A DNA stretch of 64,000 nucleotides from Limimaricola variabilis (lineage in GTDB: Bacteria > Pseudomonadota > Alphaproteobacteria > Rhodobacterales > Rhodobacteraceae). This document shows positions 43,835 through 53,519 of the stretch, one piece after another (position 1 is the first letter of the stretch; every line of letters starts with the position of its first letter). The stretch spans positions 27,616-91,615 of the forward strand of contig NZ_JACIBX010000010.1 of assembly GCF_014195545.1 (NCBI RefSeq), given 5' to 3'. Below the pieces are notes generated by a model. The model was given only the letters and a program-made list of their open reading frames with translations, was not told the origin of the DNA and did not search any database. The position numbers and the translations under genes were made by a program.

Positions 43835-44628
43835 TGAACTGGCTCTCCTTCGGGAATCTTATGGACGACCGGGGGCGCCATGGCGCCGGTCATCATGGCC
43901 ACGACATCGGGCATGGTCGTTTCGGACGTGGGCAGAACGCACAGGCGGCGCCCCAGCCGATGGATGTGGATGCGGTCCGCGATCTCGAAGACATGTGGCA
44001 TGTTGTGGCTGATCAGCACGATCGGCAGTCCACGAGCGCGCACGGCGAGGATCAGGTCGAGAACCCGGCGCGATTCCTTGACGCCAAGGGCAGCGGTAGG
44101 CTCGTCGAGGATCACCACCTTGCTGCTAAAGGCACAGGCACGGGCGACCGCGATGCCCTGCCTTTGCCCGCCCGACAGCGTCTCGACCCGCTGGCTGATG
44201 TTCTGCACGGTAGTCAGGCCCAGAGCCGTGAGCTGTTTTCGGGCTTCGGCATCCATCGCTTTGCGGTCGAGATCACGGGACAGTCGGCCCCAGATCCCGC
44301 CCTTGCGGCGCTCCCGGCCCAGGAACAGGTTGTCCGAGATCGACAGCGCCGGCGACAGGGCCAGGCCCTGATACACGGTCTCGATCCCGGCATCCCGCGC
44401 CTCGAGCGGCGACGCGAACTGCACCGGCTTGCCCTCCAGCCAGACCTGACCAGCCGAGGGCTGCACCGCGCCCGACAGCGCCGAGATCATCGTCGACTTG
44501 CCGGCGCCGTTGTCGCCGACCACGGCGAGGATCTCGCCGGGCATCAGGTCGAAATCGGCATGGTCGATGGCTGTGACGCGTCCGAATTTCTTGACGAGGT
44601 TGCGGGCCTTGAGAACGGGAGTGCTCAT
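43831..44628 (-). CDS. CUT2 sugar ABC transporter, single-domain ATPase (FrcA type)
   Basis: A 265-residue ATPase, half the usual RbsA size but like FrcA of rhizobia. Walker A is [10 protein letters not shown]-loop [15 protein letters not shown], signature [15 protein letters not shown], Walker [14 protein letters not shown] with Gly-Val where Asp-x is usual, and switch region [19 protein letters not shown] 44628 overlaps the permease stop by 4 bp; its stop overlaps tkt. Confidence 0.86.
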   Translation of the reverse strand: MSTPVLKARNLVKKFGRVTAIDHADFDLMPGEILAVVGDNGAGKSTMISALSGAVQPSAGQVWLEGKPVQFASPLEARDAGIETVYQGLALSPALSISDNLFLGRERRKGGIWGRLSRDLDRKAMDAEARKQLTALGLTTVQNISQRVETLSGGQRQGIAVARACAFSSKVVILDEPTAALGVKESRRVLDLILAVRARGLPIVLISHNMPHVFEIADRIHIHRLGRRLCVLPTSETTMPDVVAMMTGAMAPPVVHKIPEGEPVQ

Positions 44629-45713
44629 TGCGACACCTTTCGGATCCACTGGTCGAGAAGCACGGCGAGGATGACCAGCAGGCCGACCGCGAATTCCTGC
44701 CAGAGGATGTCGGCGCCCGACAAGGCCAGGCCGTTGCGGAACACTCCGACGATCAGCGCGCCGATCAGGGTGCCGAGCACCGAGCCCCGCCCGCCGAACA
44801 GGCTGGTGCCGCCGATCACCACGGCGGTGATGGAGTCGAGGTTGGCGAGCGCGCCGGAGGTCGGCGAGACCGCGCCCACCCGGCCGATCATCAGCCACCC
44901 GGCGAAGGCGCAGATGGCGCCCGCCACCACGTAGACCGCCAGAAGCGTGTTACGAACGTTGATGCCCGACAGGCGCGCGGCGTCGGGGGCGTCGCCCACC
45001 GCGTGCACGTGGCGGCCGAAGGCGGTGCGGGCGAGCACGAACCACAACACCGCCGCCAGCACGAGCAGCAGGATCGAGCCCACGGTCAGCTGCGCGCCTC
45101 CGATCCGGAACGATGTCCCGGTCAGCAGCAGGCTCGGCGTGGTCTCGGCCAGCTCGCGGCCGCTGATCGTCTGCGAGCCGGAGACATAGAGAACCATCGC
45201 GCCGATCATCGCGAAGGTGCCCAGCGTGACGATAAAGGGCGGCAGGCGGAACACGGCCACCAGAAGGCCGTTCAGCAAGCCGCAGCCCAGGCCCACGGAC
45301 AGCCCGATGGCGAAGATGAACTCGGCGGGCAGTCCGAAGCTGACCGCGGCGCGCCCGGCGACGACCGTGGTGAGGATCATCACGACGCCGACCGAGAGGT
45401 CGATGCCGGCGGTCAGGATGATCAGCGTCTGCGCCATCCCGACGGTCCCAATGATCGTCACCTGCTGGAGGATCAGCGACAGGTTGTAGGGATGCAGGAA
45501 GGTCCGCCCCGAGATCCAGCTGAACAGCACGACACCCAGCAGCAGCACCAGCAGGGGAACGGTGGTCGGATACTCGTTCAGGAAGGTCTGGATCCGACGC
45601 AGCCACCCGCCATCGGTTTCGGCGAACTGTGCGGTGTCGCTGGAGGCTCCGGCAGCCGCAACCTCGTAATCCGCAGGCCCGCGCCGCAGCACGGCGAGCT
45701 TTTCATCAGTCAT
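44625..45713 (-). CDS. CUT2 sugar ABC transporter permease (FrcC type)
   Basis: A 362-residue permease with a 45-residue hydrophilic N-terminus before the first helix (TTVPLLVLLLGVVLFSW). ILTAGIDLSVGVVMILTTVV and AVVIGGTSLFGGRGSVLGTL are the conserved CUT2 blocks. It lies 83 bp after the binding-protein gene, with a stem-loop between, and overlaps the ATPase by 4 bp. Confidence 0.87.
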   Translation of the reverse strand: MTDEKLAVLRRGPADYEVAAAGASSDTAQFAETDGGWLRRIQTFLNEYPTTVPLLVLLLGVVLFSWISGRTFLHPYNLSLILQQVTIIGTVGMAQTLIILTAGIDLSVGVVMILTTVVAGRAAVSFGLPAEFIFAIGLSVGLGCGLLNGLLVAVFRLPPFIVTLGTFAMIGAMVLYVSGSQTISGRELAETTPSLLLTGTSFRIGGAQLTVGSILLLVLAAVLWFVLARTAFGRHVHAVGDAPDAARLSGINVRNTLLAVYVVAGAICAFAGWLMIGRVGAVSPTSGALANLDSITAVVIGGTSLFGGRGSVLGTLIGALIVGVFRNGLALSGADILWQEFAVGLLVILAVLLDQWIRKVSQ

Positions 45714-45739
45714 CTGCGTGTCCGATCATGAGAGGGGAC

Positions 45740-45763
45740 GGGGCCGCGCGGTGGCACGGCCCC
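45740..45763 (-). other. Intercistronic stem-loop after the FrcB-type gene
   Basis: GGGGCCG (45740-45746) pairs with CGGCCCC (45757-45763) around a 10-base loop. It is the weakest of the seven binding-protein/permease stem-loops in this window (7 bp), in the same position relative to the genes. Confidence 0.5.
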
Positions 45764-45796
45764 CGGGGAGGTGGAGGGATGCTCGGGCGGGCCCGA

Positions 45797-46828
45797 TCAG
45801 CCCCAGCATTCCTCCAGCGCTTCCTCGGAGGTGATCGAGGGCACGCCCTCGACCGGCGCATCGGTCACCAGCTTCACGCCGGTGTCGAAGAAATCGAGCC
45901 CCTCGGTCGGCGTCGGCTTCTCGCCGGTCCGGGCGAACTCGACCACCGCCTCGACGCCGAGCGCCGCCATCTTCAGCGGGAACTGCATTGCCGTGGCGCC
46001 AATCACCCCGGCCTGCACGTCGCGCACGCCAGGACAGCCGCCGTCGACCGAGGTGATCAGCACGTCGTCCTGCACGCCGGCGGCCTTCAGCGCCTCGAAG
46101 GCCCCGGCCGCGGTCGGCTCGTTGATGGTATAGACCACGCCCAGATCGGGTGCCTGCTGGAGCAGCATCTCCATACCGGTGCGCCCGCCCTCCTCGGAGC
46201 CTTGGCCCCAGCGATGGCCGACGATGCGGGGATCATCCTCGTCGAGATATCGGCTCGGGTCCTTGGCGTCGATTCCGAAGCCCATCATGAAGCCCTGGTC
46301 GCGGGCGACGTCGACCGTGGGCTGGTTCTCGAGCGCATCGAGGAAGGCGACCTTGGTGGTCTCGGCCGCGTCACCCAGCGTGCCGGCGGCCCACTGGCCG
46401 ATCAGCCGGCCCGCCATCACGTTGTCGGTGGCGAAGGTCGCGTCGGCGGCCTCGGCCGGATCGAGCGGCGTATCGAGCGCGATCACGAGGATACCTGCGG
46501 CCCGTGCCCTCTCGATAGACGGCACGATGGCCTTGGTGTCGCTGGCGACGATCAGGATGCCGCTGGCACCGGCCGCGATTAGGTTCTCGATGGCGGCGAT
46601 CTGGGTCTCGTTGTCGCCATCGAACTTGCCGGCGAATGAGCGAAGCTCGACGCCGAGCCTGTCGGCCTCGGCCTGGGCGCCCTCGTCCATCTTGGCGAAG
46701 AAGGCGTTTGAGGCGGTCTTGGTGATCAAGCCGACGATGATCGGTTCCTGTGCAGACGCACTGCTTGCAAGAATGCCCAGGCTCAGCGCGGCCGCCGCAG
46801 TGCGGGCGACGGTTTTCTTGATGTTCAT
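45797..46828 (-). CDS. CUT2 sugar ABC transporter binding protein (FrcB type)
   Basis: A 343-residue binding protein much like rhizobial Frc[21 protein letters not shown] is the signal peptide, cleaved at [65 protein letters not shown] and [20 protein letters not shown] are distinctive; the C-terminus EALEECWG is also FrcB-like. FrcB binds fructose, ribose and mannose; here kinase and transketolase genes in the operon favour a pentose or pentulose. GGGAGGAG precedes the ATG and a 20-bp palindrome lies 70 bp upstream. Confidence 0.87.
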   Translation of the reverse strand: MNIKKTVARTAAAALSLGILASSASAQEPIIVGLITKTASNAFFAKMDEGAQAEADRLGVELRSFAGKFDGDNETQIAAIENLIAAGASGILIVASDTKAIVPSIERARAAGILVIALDTPLDPAEAADATFATDNVMAGRLIGQWAAGTLGDAAETTKVAFLDALENQPTVDVARDQGFMMGFGIDAKDPSRYLDEDDPRIVGHRWGQGSEEGGRTGMEMLLQQAPDLGVVYTINEPTAAGAFEALKAAGVQDDVLITSVDGGCPGVRDVQAGVIGATAMQFPLKMAALGVEAVVEFARTGEKPTPTEGLDFFDTGVKLVTDAPVEGVPSITSEEALEECWG

Positions 46829-47131
46829 TTGGGTCTCCTCCCCAGAAATCTCCCGGCTTACCGGGATGAGCGGAGTAGATCTTCAGTTTATGATAAAATC
46901 AATACATAAGTATTGATGCTAAAGTATTATATTTTTCATAAGCATGGGTTTATATTGTAAGTCAGTAGGATAAGGCGAAGCTCTTCCTCGATGACTTTCA
47001 CCCCTGACAAGCTTTTCCAACCATCTATGCAGCCTAACCGTGCACACCGGCAGCTGGCAGGCGGCAGCGCCGGACTTTTGTAAAGAATCGTATATATCTC
47101 CTTTCCGTGACGCGCGCGGGCCTTTACACTC
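46829..47131. promoter_or_regulatory. Divergent promoter region, FrcB operon and ROK regulator
   Basis: A 303-bp AT-rich gap between divergent genes. It holds the palindrome at 46898-46917 and AT-rich stretches around 46880-46960 suited to promoters of both directions. No gene is seen in it. Confidence 0.6.
46898..46917. promoter_or_regulatory. 20-bp palindrome, probable ROK operator
   Basis: ATCAATAC-ATAA-GTATTGAT: perfect 8-base arms with a 4-base centre. It shares the core TACATAAG with a palindrome at 52785-52798 before the CUT1 importer. The ROK gene starts 215 bp away on the opposite side. Confidence 0.6.
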
Positions 47132-48385
47132 ATGTCGATGCAGAATGACAGGTGTGACTTGCCCTCCTCCGACAAGACGTCCGCTCATCCCTCTCACGGG
47201 GCATTGTCATTGTTGACTCATATCGCATTGGCCCGCGGGGACATGTCGCGGTCCGATCTGGTCGATACCACCGGCCTCAGCCGCGTCACAGTGGGCCAGC
47301 GGCTCAACGAGCTTTTCGAGCATCGGCTGATCGTGGAGGCAGAGCGGACCAAGTCGTCCGGCGGACGCCCGACCCGGCCGGTCACCCTCAATCAGGATGC
47401 CGGGCTGATCGCGGTGGCGGATCTGGGAGAGACCCATGTCCATTTCGGACTGACGGATCTCGACGCGCGGCTGTTGATCGAGGACACGACTGCCTTCGAC
47501 ATCCGCCAGCCGCCTGGTGAGACCCTCGACCTGATCTCCGACGGCATCGGAGACCTGATGTCACGGCTGGGCGGCGACGGTCGGCGGCTGGCTGGCCTCG
47601 GCCTTTCCCTTCCTGCACCGGTCAACTTTCAGGCCGCCACGGTCGAGGGGCCGTCGGTCATGACCGGATGGGACAATTTCGACATTCGCGGACATCTCGC
47701 CCGTCGCCTTCCGGTGCCGGTCATGGTCGACAACGACGTGAACCTCTTGGCCATCTCCACCGTCGCGGGCATGCAGGACCGCTCCGCGCAGATCGTCTTC
47801 ATCAAGGTCGGGACCGGCATCGGCTGCGGCATCATCGCCGATGGCCTCGTCTTTCGCGGCGCCAACGGCGCGGCCGGTGATGTCGGCCACATGCAGCTGA
47901 CGGCCGAGCCGGACAAGCTGTGCCGCTGTGGCAAGCTCGGCTGCGTCGAGGCCGTGGCCGGCGGATGGGCGATCGCCCGCGATCTCCGGGCGCTGGGAAT
48001 CGAGGCTGAAACCGCCCGCGACGTGGCCGATCTCGTGCGTCAGAACGTACCCGAGGCGATCCAGCTTGTGCGCCGCGCCGGCCGCGTCGTGGGCGAGGTC
48101 GTCGCCAGCCTCGTCAGCGTGCTCAATCCCGGGCGGATCGTCGTCGGCGGGATGATGGCGGAAACCGGCGAACACCTGCTCTCCGGCGTGCGCGAGATCG
48201 TCTACCAGCGCTGCCTGTCGCTGGCGACACGCGACCTGACCATCTCGATGGCCCCCCACGATCCGTCCGCCGGCCTGCATGGCGCGGCGTTGCTGGTGCG
48301 GGAGACCATCTTCACCCCGGCCAACGTTGCAGAAACGACGATCCGGCTCCTGTCCCCCCCGGAGGCCGCGCGGCAGTCCGCTTGA
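47132..48385 (+). CDS. ROK family transcriptional repressor
   Basis: A 417-residue NagC/XylR-type regulator. A helix-turn-helix sits at about residues 38-66 (MSRSDLVDTTGLSRVTVGQR), then the ROK fold: IVFIKVGTGIGCGIIADGLV, GAAGDVGHMQL and the zinc motif CRCGKLGCVE. MVDNDVNLLAISTVAG carries the sugar-kinase-like Asp. It is divergent from the FrcB operon and convergent with the CUT1 importer operon, so it may control both; both carry a TACATAAG palindrome. The ATG at 47132 has only a weak ribosome-binding site; ATG 47138 is possible. Confidence 0.85.
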   Translation: MSMQNDRCDLPSSDKTSAHPSHGALSLLTHIALARGDMSRSDLVDTTGLSRVTVGQRLNELFEHRLIVEAERTKSSGGRPTRPVTLNQDAGLIAVADLGETHVHFGLTDLDARLLIEDTTAFDIRQPPGETLDLISDGIGDLMSRLGGDGRRLAGLGLSLPAPVNFQAATVEGPSVMTGWDNFDIRGHLARRLPVPVMVDNDVNLLAISTVAGMQDRSAQIVFIKVGTGIGCGIIADGLVFRGANGAAGDVGHMQLTAEPDKLCRCGKLGCVEAVAGGWAIARDLRALGIEAETARDVADLVRQNVPEAIQLVRRAGRVVGEVVASLVSVLNPGRIVVGGMMAETGEHLLSGVREIVYQRCLSLATRDLTISMAPHDPSAGLHGAALLVRETIFTPANVAETTIRLLSPPEAARQSA

Positions 48386-48407
48386 CCGGCCCGCGCGCTC
48401 CGACGGC

Positions 48408-49466
48408 TCACCGCCGCAGTTCGGTCCGCGCGTCGAAGACGTGCAGCGTCGCCAGGTCGGGGCGCAGGCCGACGCGCTCGCCTACCGCGACCGGGCGCCG
48501 GTCGCGATAGAGGACCGTGAGTTTCGCCTCACCCACCGCGACCGTCGCCACCGTCTCGCCCCCCATCGGCTCGATCGCGTCGATCACGCCGTCGATGCCG
48601 TCCTCTGGCGCGCAAAGCTGAAAGTTTTCCGGGCGAACACCGCAGACGACATCCTCGGGAAGCGTTTCGGCCTGACGCCTTTGCTCCCATGGAAACGTCA
48701 CGCCGAACAGCGTGAGACCTGTGTCGTCGGTCGTGGCCGGCATCAGGTTCATTGAGGGCGAGCCGATGAACCCCGCGACGAAGACGTTGCGCGGTGCATC
48801 GTAGACGTCGATCGGTCGGCCAGCCTGCTGGATCTCTCCGCCGCGCATGACCACGATCTTGTCGCCCATCGTCATCGCCTCGACCTGATCATGCGTCACG
48901 TAAATTGAAGTTGCCCCCAGCCGCCGATGCAGCGCCTTGATCTGGGCACGCATCTCGACCCTCAACTTGGCGTCGAGATTGGACAACGGCTCATCGAACA
49001 GGAACACGGAAGGATCGCGCACGATCGCCCGCCCCATCGCGACCCGCTGCCTCTGCCCGCCGGACAGGGCGCGCGGCGTGCGATCCAGCAGCGGGGTGAG
49101 CGCGAGAAGCTCGGCCGCCTCGGCGACGCGACGTTCGATCTCGGCCTTCGGAAACTTCCGCATCTTCAGCGAGAACCCGATGTTCTGACGAACGGTCTTG
49201 TGCGGGTAGAGCGCGTAGTTTTGGAACACCATGGCGATGTCGCGGTTCTTGGCCGCGACGGTGTTGACCACCCTGTCGCCGATCCGCGCCTCGCCGCCGG
49301 TGATCGCCTCGAGCCCGGCGATCATGCGCAGAAGTGTCGATTTTCCGCAGCCGGACGGGCCGACCAAGACGACGAACTCGCCATCCGCGATTTCGAGATC
49401 GAGGTTCTGGATCACCTCCACCATGCCATAGGTCTTGTTGAGGGCCGATAATGTCACCGAGGCCAT
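48408..49466 (-). CDS. CUT1 sugar ABC transporter ATP-binding protein (UgpC/MalK type)
   Basis: A 352-residue ATPase. Walker [11 protein letters not shown]-loop FQNYALYPHKTVRQN, signature [15 protein letters not shown], Walker [16 protein letters not shown], switch His [14 protein letters not shown], and the C-terminal regulatory domain from [16 protein letters not shown] 49466 is preferred to ATG 49472 because AGGAG lies six bases before it. It is the last gene of the CUT1 operon, ending 22 bp from the convergent ROK gene. Confidence 0.9.
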   Translation of the reverse strand: MASVTLSALNKTYGMVEVIQNLDLEIADGEFVVLVGPSGCGKSTLLRMIAGLEAITGGEARIGDRVVNTVAAKNRDIAMVFQNYALYPHKTVRQNIGFSLKMRKFPKAEIERRVAEAAELLALTPLLDRTPRALSGGQRQRVAMGRAIVRDPSVFLFDEPLSNLDAKLRVEMRAQIKALHRRLGATSIYVTHDQVEAMTMGDKIVVMRGGEIQQAGRPIDVYDAPRNVFVAGFIGSPSMNLMPATTDDTGLTLFGVTFPWEQRRQAETLPEDVVCGVRPENFQLCAPEDGIDGVIDAIEPMGGETVATVAVGEAKLTVLYRDRRPVAVGERVGLRPDLATLHVFDARTELRR

Positions 49467-49496
49467 GGCCATCTCCTGAGTTAGGTTCCGCGAGGG

Positions 49497-50336
49497 TTAC
49501 TTGACGGCGCCGCTGGTCAGGCCGCTGACGATCTGCCGCTCGAACAGCAGGTAGAGAAACAGGATCGGGATGATCGTGGTGATCGTGAATGCATTGATTA
49601 GCGGCCAGTCGGTCAGCCCCATGTTGTCGCGCATGGCAAACAGCTGGAACGGCAGCGTGCGCATGTCGCCCGAGGTAGTGAAGGCCAGCACGAAGGGGAA
49701 TTCGTTCCATGCCTCGCGCAGCGACAGGATGCCGGCCGTCACCATTCCCGGCAGCGAGATCGGCACCACGATCCCCCAGATCCGCTGCCAGATCGAAGCG
49801 CCGTCGATCGCCGCCGCTTCCTCGAGTTCACGCGGCACGGCTTGGAAGAAGCCGATCAGGATCCAGGTCGCCATCGGGACTGCGGTGGCGGTGTAGGTGA
49901 CGATCAGCACCGTATAGGTATCGAGCAGGTCGAGCCGAGCGATGACGTCGTAGAGCGGGATGATCAGGCTGGCACGCGGCAGGATGCGCGGCACCAGGAT
50001 GAACAGCAACAGGACATGCCGCCATGCAAAGGCGTATCTGGCGAAGCCGTAGGCTGCCAGCACGGAGACAAACAGTGTCAGGACGGTGGAGGTGATCGCG
50101 AGATACAGGCTGTTGCCGAGATACTGATAGAACCCTTCCGAGGAGAGGACCCGGCCGTAATTGTCGAGTGTCGGATTCTCGGGGATGAAGCCCTCGGAGT
50201 AGAGCGTCAGCGGCGTCTTGAACGAGGCCGACAGCGACCACAGGATCGGCAGCACGGCCCAGATCGTCAGCAGGACAAGGGCGGTCCAGGCTGCGAAGCG
50301 CGTGCCCTTGGAGGCGATGCCGGTTTCACTTGTCAT
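49497..50336 (-). CDS. CUT1 sugar ABC transporter permease (MalG type)
   Basis: A 279-residue permease. WTALVLLTIWAVLPILWSLS is the first helix; RELEEAAAIDGASIWQRIWG is the EAA loop; FERQIVSGLTSGAVK is the usual MalG-type end. ATG 50336 has GGGAGGG six bases upstream, and the gene overlaps the preceding permease by 11 bp. Confidence 0.88.
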   Translation of the reverse strand: MTSETGIASKGTRFAAWTALVLLTIWAVLPILWSLSASFKTPLTLYSEGFIPENPTLDNYGRVLSSEGFYQYLGNSLYLAITSTVLTLFVSVLAAYGFARYAFAWRHVLLLFILVPRILPRASLIIPLYDVIARLDLLDTYTVLIVTYTATAVPMATWILIGFFQAVPRELEEAAAIDGASIWQRIWGIVVPISLPGMVTAGILSLREAWNEFPFVLAFTTSGDMRTLPFQLFAMRDNMGLTDWPLINAFTITTIIPILFLYLLFERQIVSGLTSGAVK

Positions 50337-51225
50337 GTTGCGCCCTCCCGGCGGCACGGAGAAAGACCGCGCTCAGAGCGATGTTGATGATCAGGATCAC
50401 GATCATCACCGCCGCCCCGGTGGAATAGTTCAGGTCGCGGAACGCCAGCTGGTACATGTAGACGGCCAGCACTTCGGTCGACCGGCCCGGGCCGCCGCCG
50501 GTCAGCGGCAGGATGATGTCGAACATGTTGAAACTCGCGAAGCTCAGCCACATCAGCGCCAGCGACAGCATCGGCACGATCGAGGGAACCGTGATATGGA
50601 CGAATTTCTGCGGTGCGGAGGCTCCGTCGATGTCGGCGGCGGCATAGAGCTCGGGATCGATGGTCTGCAGCCCGGCCAGCAGGATCAGCGTCGAGAACGG
50701 CGCGATGAACCAGACATTCGCCATGGTGATCACCATTAGCGCCTTGGTCGGATCGGCCAGCCAGGAAACCGTGGAATAGCCGAGTGCGCCGGAAATCTGG
50801 GTGACAATGGCGTTGTCGCCGGTGAATAGGAACCGCCACATGACGGCCGTCGCGACACCGGAAACGAGATAGGGGATCAGCGCGATGGCGCGAAACAGGC
50901 TGCGCGCGAAACGGATCTGGTTCAGGGCAAGCGCATGAACCAGCGACATCAGCACGCCGATCACGATGGTGGCGCCGACGAAGATCAGCGAGATGACCAG
51001 CGAATTGCGGAACCCGTCCGATCCGAACAGATCCCTGTAATTGCGCAACCCCACGAAAGGTTGGCCCGGCTCCCAGACCTCGATCTGGTAGAATGACATC
51101 AATATGCCCCGCACTACCGCGTAGCCCAGTACCCCGGCGACGATGGCGATGGCGGGAAACAGCAACAGATAGGGCGTCAGCCCTTGGGCCAACCGGTCGC
51201 GGAAGCTTGGTTGGATCGTGTTCAT
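50326..51225 (-). CDS. CUT1 sugar ABC transporter permease (MalF type)
   Basis: A 299-residue permease. TPYLLLFPAIAIVAGVLGYA is the first helix; ELYAAADIDGASAPQKFVHI is the EAA loop; MFDIILPLTGGGPGRSTEVL is the conserved block near the C-terminus. It lies 79 bp after the binding-protein gene, with a stem-loop between. Confidence 0.88.
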   Translation of the reverse strand: MNTIQPSFRDRLAQGLTPYLLLFPAIAIVAGVLGYAVVRGILMSFYQIEVWEPGQPFVGLRNYRDLFGSDGFRNSLVISLIFVGATIVIGVLMSLVHALALNQIRFARSLFRAIALIPYLVSGVATAVMWRFLFTGDNAIVTQISGALGYSTVSWLADPTKALMVITMANVWFIAPFSTLILLAGLQTIDPELYAAADIDGASAPQKFVHITVPSIVPMLSLALMWLSFASFNMFDIILPLTGGGPGRSTEVLAVYMYQLAFRDLNYSTGAAVMIVILIINIALSAVFLRAAGRAQHDK

Positions 51226-51259
51226 CGGATCACCTCACATGCGTGCGGCGGACAGGGCG

Positions 51260-51281
51260 GGGGCCGGATGTCTCCGGCCCC
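51260..51281 (-). other. Intercistronic stem-loop after the CUT1 binding-protein gene
   Basis: GGGGCCGGA (51260-51268) pairs with TCCGGCCCC (51273-51281) around the loop TGTC: a perfect 9-bp stem with a 4-base loop. No T-run. Confidence 0.6.
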
Positions 51282-51304
51282 TGACTGGCGTAGCGTTGCG
51301 CGGA

Positions 51305-52585
51305 TCAGCCGCCGACGAGATCGCGGATGGCGGCCTGATGCTTGGCCGCGATCGCGGCCGGATCGCCGTCGGGCGTGTTCAGCGCCTCCTGCATCGCGTC
51401 GAGCAGGATCTGGTAGATTTGCGTCTGGCGCGGATGCGTCGGCAGCGGCGCCAGATCGGAGAAGGCTTCCGCGAAGCTGGAGGCCCAGGGTTTGACCCCG
51501 TTGTAGTCCTCGGACTCGAACACCGACAGAACCGTGCCCGGCTGGTAACGCGCCGAGACCTCGCCGACATTCTCCGGGTGGGCCAGATACTGCATGACCT
51601 TGAGGATAGCCGCGTCCTCGGCCGCGTCCGTCGTCACCAGGAACGGCCAGCCGAGCGTCATGGTGCGGGCCGCCTCCTCCGCGCCCGGGCGCGCCGGCGG
51701 ACGCGCGCCCGCCCATTGCGCATCCCACTCCAGGCTTTCGTTCAAGGTCGGATAGATGTTGTCGCCCAGCAGCGCCTGCGCCGCCTCTCCGCCGATGAAG
51801 GCCGTGCGCATGGCGCTCGAATCCCAGGCCAGCACATCGGGAGAGGTCAGCTCTTCGCGCACAAGCGTCTGGTAGAAGCCCAGCAGGTAGTGCCCGGCCT
51901 CGCTGTCGAGCTGCGGCACACCGTTCTCGAACTGCCCGCCCATAGACATGAAGGCCGACAGGAACCAGACCGGATCATGCGCCCTGCTGCCGATGAGCGC
52001 AAAGCCTGTATAACCCTCGGCCTTGGCCGCACGGGCGAACTCAAGGACATCGTCCCAAGTCTGCGGCTCATCCAAGCTGACCTCGTTCAACCAATCCTTG
52101 CGATAGGTGTACCAGAACGGACCCGCATAAAGCGTCACACCATAGGGCGTGCCATCGAGGGAGGCCATCTCAAGGCCGACCGAGGAGATATCGTCGAGTG
52201 CCGCCGGATTTTCGGCCCGCCAAGCCTCCAGTAGGCTCGAGACGTCCCTGACTGCGCCCTGCGCCACCAACGGGGCAAGCCCGTCAGCTGGAACCTGCAC
52301 AATATCCGGCGCCCTGTTAGATTGCGCCGCCCGGAGCGTGTCGGCTACGGCCTGCTCAAGCCGTACCACGTCGGTGGTCACCTGAATATCAGGGTTGGCC
52401 GCGTGGAAGCTCTCGAACGCATCAGCAGGGATGAAATTTTCGCGGCCGAACCACACGGTGATCTCCGTCGTTTCCTGCGCCAGCGCGCTCTGCGCAAAGC
52501 CCATGAGCATCGCGCCCGAGATCATCAATCTGTGCGCTATCGGTCGCCAACGTCCCAGTACGGTGGTGGTCTGAATCTGCGTCAT
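51305..52585 (-). CDS. CUT1 sugar ABC transporter binding protein
   Basis: A 426-residue family-1 binding protein with a long signal sequence (residues 1-36, ending QSALA-QE). EITVWFGRENFIPADAFESF starts the mature part; PDIVQVPADGLAPLVAQGAV and TPYGVTLYAGPFWYTYRKDW are typical of this class. It begins a four-gene importer operon with no enzyme of its own, so the ligand must be handled by enzymes elsewhere, perhaps the neighbouring kinase-transketolase operon. GGGAGGAG precedes the ATG. Ligand unknown. Confidence 0.86.
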   Translation of the reverse strand: MTQIQTTTVLGRWRPIAHRLMISGAMLMGFAQSALAQETTEITVWFGRENFIPADAFESFHAANPDIQVTTDVVRLEQAVADTLRAAQSNRAPDIVQVPADGLAPLVAQGAVRDVSSLLEAWRAENPAALDDISSVGLEMASLDGTPYGVTLYAGPFWYTYRKDWLNEVSLDEPQTWDDVLEFARAAKAEGYTGFALIGSRAHDPVWFLSAFMSMGGQFENGVPQLDSEAGHYLLGFYQTLVREELTSPDVLAWDSSAMRTAFIGGEAAQALLGDNIYPTLNESLEWDAQWAGARPPARPGAEEAARTMTLGWPFLVTTDAAEDAAILKVMQYLAHPENVGEVSARYQPGTVLSVFESEDYNGVKPWASSFAEAFSDLAPLPTHPRQTQIYQILLDAMQEALNTPDGDPAAIAAKHQAAIRDLVGG

Positions 52586-53231
52586 ATGGGTCTCCTCCCA
52601 GCAATGGTCGCTTCACTCTGTGTCGGAGAAGACCGAGACAATGCGCTTAACCAGGGCTACCTGCACAGGCACCTACGGCACCCCCTTTCGTTGCCGCCCC
52701 CTCGACCTCTCCGGGTCGGCCCTCCTGCCAACAGAACCAAAGTTACCCCAAGGATTTTCATATATGCAATATGTTCTATCATTTTTCTTACATAAGAATA
52801 CCATATCATGTCTGTTTTTTTCGTAAGTGGCCCGGATTTGAAGACTTGGTAAGTTTCCATGCTCGGCTCTCCCGCTCGGTCAGTGCGTCGACACCATCCG
52901 CAGGCATGCCGCCGTCGGCGCAAAAGACGCGGGCAACCGACGTGCGTGACCGCGCTATGACTTGCAACGCCCAGCGATGTTCTGCGTCGGTTGCGTGAGT
53001 GGGAGGTGCTGCTGATAGGCTATTCGGTCAGAGCCCGAAGTAGCAGCTCGATTACTACCTGCACCGCCCCACTCGGCTCTGAAAAACATCTCATCCGCCA
53101 AATTTGCCATGAAAACGACATTGGACCAGTAGGCCACATAGCCTTAGATCGTGACCTGCTTCCGGGAAATTGGACCGCTGGCATTGGGAAAAGTCTCGTA
53201 AACTGCCGAGCAAACAACGCAAGGAAGACCG
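52586..53231. other. Promoter region of the CUT1 operon and non-coding stretch
   Basis: The first ~230 bp should hold the CUT1 promoter and contain an AT-rich segment (52755-52830) with the palindrome at 52785-52798. The rest has several short frames (52771-52998 plus, 53020-53241 minus) with no recognisable domain; they may be mobile-element debris, since an IS3 orfA remnant follows. Confidence 0.5.
52785..52798. promoter_or_regulatory. Palindrome TTCTTACATAAGAA, candidate ROK operator
   Basis: Dyad TTCTTA-CA-TAAGAA in an AT-rich region about 200 bp upstream of the CUT1 binding-protein gene. The centre TACATAAG is identical to that of the 20-bp palindrome at 46898, suggesting a common regulator. 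Confidence 0.45.
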
Positions 53232-53342
53232 ATGCGGACATTTTGGTTCAGCAAACAGCAGATCGCCTTCATCCTGAAGAAGGCGGATGACGGGCTCAGG
53301 TCAGAGTCTCAAGAAAGGCGGGTTTTATGTCATCAGGCATAA
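53232..53342 (+). pseudogene. IS3-family transposase orfA fragment
   Basis: ATG 53232, with AGGAAG upstream, opens 36 codons starting MRTFWFSKQQIAFILKKADD, the N-terminal helix-turn-helix start of IS3-type OrfA proteins (usual form FTEEQIAFALRQAE). After about 23 residues the similarity ends and the frame stops. No orfB or inverted terminal repeat is evident, so it is a scar of an old insertion next to the replication region. Confidence 0.6.
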
Positions 53343-53519
53343 TGGCCATACGCCCGACAGCATGACCGGATCGGCAGAACGGCTGGCCTCCACCACTACG
53401 CCGCGAGATTTCTTCTGACTTGCCCTCGCGAAGAATGAGAAATCCGGGGGATGTGGCATCAGCCTTAAACCAAGCTACAGGAAGCCATAGGTTGGAGCTG
53501 ACAACCTTCTGATACGGTA

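Noticed and set aside
52771-53241. Short open frames upstream of the IS3 remnant
   Set aside because: None shows a recognisable motif; composition suggests debris rather than genes.
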